64,000 bases of DNA, from contig NW_026597177.1 of the NCBI RefSeq assembly GCF_029784155.1, positions 1 through 64,000 of the forward strand, read 5' to 3'. This document shows, piece by piece, positions 60,438 to 64,000 of the stretch. A model generated the notes under the pieces. That model ran no database searches, was not told where the DNA came from, and saw only the letters and a list, made by a program, of their open reading frames with translations. The position numbers and the translations under genes were made by a program. Numbering within the stretch: position 1 is the first letter of the stretch; every line of letters starts with the position of its first letter. The stretch is from Uranotaenia lowii. Taxonomy: Eukaryota > Arthropoda > Insecta > Diptera > Culicidae.

Positions 60438-61814
60438 TCAAAGCCCAAAGCCCAAAATCACCCATTTATTCATTTGGAGGCGGAATAATGAACGGGAATG
60501 AATTTTTTTCTTGCTGGGAAAGAGCTGCAGATCACGATTCCTCAGAACTCGTGGCCGTACGTTGAGTCGAAGTTCCTCTAACAATGCGGGGCAGTCTATT
60601 CTCGATGAAAGCAGATCCGCAACGACCAAGGCTCGTGTGGCGGTCCGGCGGGCTTGCAGCGTGTCGATGTCGATTAGACGACAGCGGCTCTCGTAGCTGG
60701 GAAGTCGGAACGGGTCGTGCCAGTTGAGTTGTCGGAGAGCGTATCGCAAAAAACGCCGTTGGATGGTCTCAATACGCTCTGAGCCGTTTTGATAATATGG
60801 GCACCAAACAGCCGAGGCATATTCAAGGGTCGATCGAACCAAACTACAATAAAGACTCTTCAAGCAGTAGACATCCTTGGAGTCTTTCGTCATGCGGAAA
60901 AGAACACCCAGACATCTGGAGGCTTTGTCGACGATATAGTTAGTGTGAGTCTTGAAATTCAACTTTGTGTCAAGAATCACGCCAAGATCTTTCACTTGTT
61001 CGACGCGAGCGATAGCCTCGTTTCCAAGATGATAAATGGCTGATAATGGGAGTCGCTTGCGGGAAAACGAAATTACTGCACATTTACTGCGATTCAAGGG
61101 AAGGCAATTTACATCACACCAAGAGGCGAAGAGGTTGAACTGACTCTGTAGGAAGTTTACATCCTCGGGACCGTTGATGCGGCGATACAGTTTCAGGTCA
61201 TCAACATACGCTAGTTTTGGTCCATCAAGGAGCAACAGCACGCCGTTGAAGTATATCAGGAATATTATTGGTCCTAGATGACTCCCTTGAGGCACTCCGG
61301 ATTTGGCGGAGAACTGACTAGAAAATGATTCACCTATTCGAACAATGAATTTTCGTCCTACCAGGTAGCTGCGGAACCATTCCAGTAGAGACCCGCAGAT
61401 ACCAATACGATCGAGTTTGGCGATGGCTATGGAATGGTTCACCTTGTCGAAAGCAGCTGACAGATCAGTGTAGATGACGTCGGTTTGAGATCCCATGGCA
61501 AAACTGTCTTGCACAGTAGACGTGAATGTCAACAGGTTTGTAGTCGTAGAGCGCTTGGGCATAAATCCATGTTTTTCATTTGAGAAATAGAGCTTGCAAT
61601 ACGAAAAAATGGGTTCCAAAACAACCAGCTCGAACAATTTGGCTATCGCACATAAGGCAGAAATGCCACGATAGTTGTTCACATTTCGTCTGTCCCCTTT
61701 TTTGTGCACCGGAAACATATAGGCCTCTTTCCATAAGGATAGGAACGTAGACTGATCGAGTGAAACTTTGAAGATTATTTTTAGATGTATCAGCATATGT
61801 GATATATATCGCAT
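60438..61814 (-). CDS. CR1/jockey-type reverse transcriptase, main fragment
   Basis: A 458-codon frame, almost certainly part of a longer ORF continued from 61790-62640. RT motifs in order: HKKGDRRNVNNYRGIS (about 37), DLSAAFDKVNH (about 118), SGVPQGSHLGPIIF (about 168) and AYVDDLKLY (about 202, catalytic YVDD), followed by LGVILDTKLNF and a C-terminal tract with WHDPFRLPSYESRC and DTLQARR. The sequence after LQLFPSKKK departs from what the family normally has (compare 57600-57850), and the frame ends in GGGCTTTGGGCTTT. I infer a damaged or swapped 3' end. Jockey versus CR1 placement needs a phylogeny. Confidence 0.88.
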   Translation of the reverse strand: MRYISHMLIHLKIIFKVSLDQSTFLSLWKEAYMFPVHKKGDRRNVNNYRGISALCAIAKLFELVVLEPIFSYCKLYFSNEKHGFMPKRSTTTNLLTFTSTVQDSFAMGSQTDVIYTDLSAAFDKVNHSIAIAKLDRIGICGSLLEWFRSYLVGRKFIVRIGESFSSQFSAKSGVPQGSHLGPIIFLIYFNGVLLLLDGPKLAYVDDLKLYRRINGPEDVNFLQSQFNLFASWCDVNCLPLNRSKCAVISFSRKRLPLSAIYHLGNEAIARVEQVKDLGVILDTKLNFKTHTNYIVDKASRCLGVLFRMTKDSKDVYCLKSLYCSLVRSTLEYASAVWCPYYQNGSERIETIQRRFLRYALRQLNWHDPFRLPSYESRCRLIDIDTLQARRTATRALVVADLLSSRIDCPALLEELRLNVRPRVLRNRDLQLFPSKKKIHSRSLFRLQMNKWVILGFGL

Positions 61815-62640
61815 ATCAAATGAGGGACGTTACAAGCCGCGCTGGTAACTTGGTCCGAGGATATTGAGTTTGAGTCAAATACACTACGGAATTTGTCAGC
61901 GAAGAGGCCACAGATTTCAGGTTCCGAAGTCGCTAAATTATCATCCAGAAACATGGAGGGCGGTAGGCCGGATTCTTTCCGCTGGCCCTTGATGTACTGC
62001 CAAAATGATTTGGGTTTTGTTTTGAAACCTCGCTGTATCCGAATTAAGTAGCTCTGGTAGCAGCGTGAGCATAGTTTTTTGTAAGCTGAGTTGAGTTTGC
62101 AATACTCATTTTTAGCGCGGAGAGTTTTGTGCCTAGTGTAATAACGGAGAGCTTTATTCTTGAGCGTTTTCATTTGTCGCAGTTCTTTCGTTACCCAAGG
62201 AGCTCGTAGGTTAGAAACTGATGAGCGTTTCGGTACGTGACGATCGATAACGTAATTGATTATATGGGAAAATTTCATAGCCGCAGCGTTCGGATCGGAA
62301 GATTCCAGTTCGGATTCCCAGTCGATAGCATCGAGCGTTTGTGAAACAGCGACGAAATCAGCGTTCTTAAAGTCGAGAAAGAATTGACCACGTTTTTCGA
62401 TGTGGGCAAAAGCTCTAGGAATATCAAGTGAAAGCAGCAGAGCAGGGTGATGAGGAACAACCTTGACCAAGGGCGTAGGAGCCTCTTCAATCGTAGCCAA
62501 TTGGGGTCCGTCGCTGATGAAGCAGAGATCGAGCATGCGACCATTTTCATTCTCTATGCTGTTGATCTCGCGGAGAGTTGCCGTGCTTAGAGAGTCGAGA
62601 ATCGTGTTGGAAGGCACCGTAAACGAAGATCTGGTTGGAT
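61790..62640 (-). CDS. CR1/jockey-type ORF, upstream part (end of endonuclease and linker)
   Basis: The frame is open from the RTE insertion point at 62640 (DPTRSSFTVPSNTI...) to a stop near 61790. ENGRMLDLCF and HHPALLLSL resemble the C-terminal end of an APE endonuclease. The remainder is the basic linker before RT (PWVTKELRQMK, FWQYIKGQRKESGLPPSMF). It overlaps the next ORF by 25 nt in another frame. The junction lies in an ATATGTGATATATATCGCATAT tract, so a small indel split one original ORF. The N-terminal endonuclease half is displaced beyond the RTE-like insertion. Confidence 0.82.
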
Positions 62641-64000
62641 CTTACTTACTTACTTAATGATCCCGCGCCGATCCTCCGGTGCATAGGGCCGTGGTAAAAG
62701 ACCTCCACTGTTGACGATCCGGAGCCAGCGTCTTCACCTGGTCCCAGTCAAGATTCTCGTCGACAGTTCGGATTTCAGCGGCTAGACTTCGCCGCCACGA
62801 ATTTCTGGGTCTGCCTCTTCTTCGATGACCTTCTGGATTCCAATCTAGCGCCTCTCTGCAAATCTCGTTTTCATCTCTTCGCAGCGTGTGCCCAATCCAT
62901 CTCCACTTACGTTCCCGAATCTCGATTTCTAGCGCCTTTTGATGACACCGGCGATGTAGTTCCTCATTCGAGATCCAGTTGCCAGGCCACCAAGCGCGGA
63001 TGATATTCCGCAGGCAGCGGTTTACAAATACTTGCAGTTTTCGCGTCGTTACCGCATATGTGCACCAAGTTTCGCACCCGTACAGCAATACGGATTTGAC
63101 GTTTGAGTTGAAGATTCGGATTTTTGTTCGTAGAGAGATCTGGCGTGACCGCCAGATGTTTCGGAGACTCGCAAACGCAAATCGGGCCTTTCTGATCCGT
63201 GTTTCGATGTCTTTTCTGGTACCACCATCAGGCGTAATCTGGCTACCAAGATACTGGAAGCACTCCACTTTCTCAACTTGTTGCCCAGCTACCAGGAAAC
63301 AGGAGGGATCTCCTGTGTTGATCTCCATCGACTTGGTCTTTCCGACATTGACTTTGAGACCTGCTGCCTTGGAACTTTCGGTGAGGTCGTCGAGTTTGCT
63401 CTGCATATCTGGTTGTGTTTGGGCGAGCAAAACAATATCGTCAGCCAGGTCAAGGTCGTTCAGTTGCTCCATTGTTGAAGGATTCCACGGCAATCCTCGG
63501 TTCGGTGCACAGTCAATCGATCCAATCAGAATCTCATCCATTACGATTAGAAAAAGTAGCGGTGATAGAATACATCCTTGTCTCACTCCAGCAGTTACCG
63601 GGATTGGTTCGGACAAGACACCGTCGTGCAAGACCTTGCACGAAAATGCCTCATACTGTGCTTCGATGAGATGGACTAGTTTCTCTGGGACCCCTCGTCG
63701 CCTTAGAGCCGCCCAGATGTTTTCATGGTTAAGTCGGTCAAATGCTTTTTCGAAATCAACGAACACCAGCAGAAGAGAGTCCTGGAATTCGTTGATTTGT
63801 TCCAGTATGATTCGGAGCGTTGTGATGTGGTCCACACATGATCGTCGAGATCGGAATCCAGCTTGTTGCCGTCGGAGTGTGGCGTCTATTTTCTCCTGGA
63901 TCCTGTTCAGAATCACTTTGCAGAGTACTTTGAGGGTTGTACAGATCAACGTTATGCCTCGCCAGTTACCGCACTCTGTCAGGTCTCCTTTCTTCGGGAC
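62641..64000 (-). mobile_element. RTE-like copy inserted in a CR1-like element, running off the window
   Basis: The 3' tail CTTACTTACTTACTTA starts at 62642. The minus-strand body is uninterrupted to the window edge. It lies inside the endonuclease-coding part of the CR1-like element that ends at 62640. The second target duplication is beyond 64000. Confidence 0.9.
62654..64000 (-). CDS. RTE-like reverse transcriptase ORF, partial, open
   Basis: The frame is open from the window edge to a stop at 62654, at least 431 codons after the first Met at 63949. It contains DFEKAFDRLNH, AGVRQGCILSPLLF, catalytic DLADDIVLL and KVNVGKTKSMEI. The C-terminal part has [44 protein letters not shown] and the terminus CTGGSARDH. 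It is closely similar to the 25331-27488 ORF but retains the authentic C-terminus and tail. No disabling change is visible in the part present. Together with its insertion into another element, this suggests a young copy. Whether the endonuclease half is intact cannot be seen here. Confidence 0.9.
   Translation of the reverse strand, partial: VPKKGDLTECGNWRGITLICTTLKVLCKVILNRIQEKIDATLRRQQAGFRSRRSCVDHITTLRIILEQINEFQDSLLLVFVDFEKAFDRLNHENIWAALRRRGVPEKLVHLIEAQYEAFSCKVLHDGVLSEPIPVTAGVRQGCILSPLLFLIVMDEILIGSIDCAPNRGLPWNPSTMEQLNDLDLADDIVLLAQTQPDMQSKLDDLTESSKAAGLKVNVGKTKSMEINTGDPSCFLVAGQQVEKVECFQYLGSQITPDGGTRKDIETRIRKARFAFASLRNIWRSRQISLRTKIRIFNSNVKSVLLYGCETWCTYAVTTRKLQVFVNRCLRNIIRAWWPGNWISNEELHRRCHQKALEIEIRERKWRWIGHTLRRDENEICREALDWNPEGHRRRGRPRNSWRRSLAAEIRTVDENLDWDQVKTLAPDRQQWRSFTTALCTGGSARDH

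Larger units (their letters stand above)
41892..64000. other. Upstream flank (relative to the minus-strand gene), transposon-rich and without recognised host exons
   Basis: No convincing host coding sequence was found. Content is SINE-like repeats (42.6 and 43.6 kb), a TA-flanked inverted-repeat element, a 9-bp tandem array, a Helitron, a foldback arm, an inverted repeat at 52.4-53.1 kb, a hAT-end relic, CR1-like pieces, a 13-bp array and an RTE-like copy. Stretches 47476-49030, 53150-55660, 55735-57540, 58080-58850 and 59313-60437 are AT-rich with nothing I can name. Confidence 0.6.

Noticed and set aside
1..64000. CRISPR arrays, operons, phage or bacterial defence systems
   Set aside because: The window has spliceosomal introns, SINEs and non-LTR elements; nothing prokaryotic was seen.

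Overview
The window is animal DNA, almost certainly from a dipteran insect and plausibly a mosquito. It is AT-rich, intron-dominated and full of transposable elements. The only host gene I can support is on the minus strand: an innexin (gap-junction protein) closely resembling shaking-B (shakB, Inx8). Two exons are certain: 21369-21502 (first membrane span and first extracellular loop) and 7034-7223 (rest of the loop and the YYQW start of span 2). A third exon, 21565-21730, carries a canonical innexin start and is separated from the next one by a 62-nt intron. A fourth, 41644-41891, is proposed as a far-upstream exon that would add a 121-residue N-terminal extension. Exon phases agree throughout. 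The remaining innexin exons (spans 2-4) are not visible and must lie below position 1. On this reading most of the window is intron: 7 kb or more below exon 4, 14.1 kb between exons 3 and 4, and 19.9 kb between exons 1 and 2.

The introns and upstream flank are a TE graveyard with repeated nesting. The dominant family is an RTE-like non-LTR retrotransposon (APE endonuclease + reverse transcriptase, 3' tail of TAAG-type repeats). There are seven copies or fragments: 3024-4635(-), 24607-24656(+), 25331-27488(+), 27512-30203(+, split by a hAT-like insertion), 30350-31497(+), 36657-40287(+, near full length) and 62641-64000(-, running off the window). The 25331-27488 copy keeps one uninterrupted RT frame. 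A CR1/jockey-type element (60438-62640, -) is interrupted by the last RTE copy. A separate CR1-like 3' end lies at 57545-57850, and the 3' end of an I/R1/LOA-type element at 13076-13385.

DNA elements identified by paired termini and target duplications include: hAT-like elements with 8-bp duplications (5755-6646, 10031-10473, 11278-12121, 28008-29665, 19303-21050), a PIF/Harbinger-like MITE (37092-37708), pogo/Tigger-like MITEs (19660-20094, 35755-35934), TA-duplicating elements (22948-23889, 44550-47473), a non-autonomous Helitron (50324-52039), and a family of foldback palindromes (824-1454, 32786-33673, with partial copies at 16170 and 52080). Three tRNA-derived SINE-like sequences are present. 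Tandem repeats include a 1.3-kb array with a 9-bp unit, which creates spurious open frames on both strands, and a 13-bp CAGATTCAGATTT array at 58853-59312 with a degenerate relative at 32557-32757.

No rRNA, complete tRNA, CRISPR array, operon or prokaryotic-type system is visible. The most interesting material is the exon architecture of the innexin, a triple-nested TE ending about 24 bp from an innexin splice donor, and several element families that may be uncatalogued.
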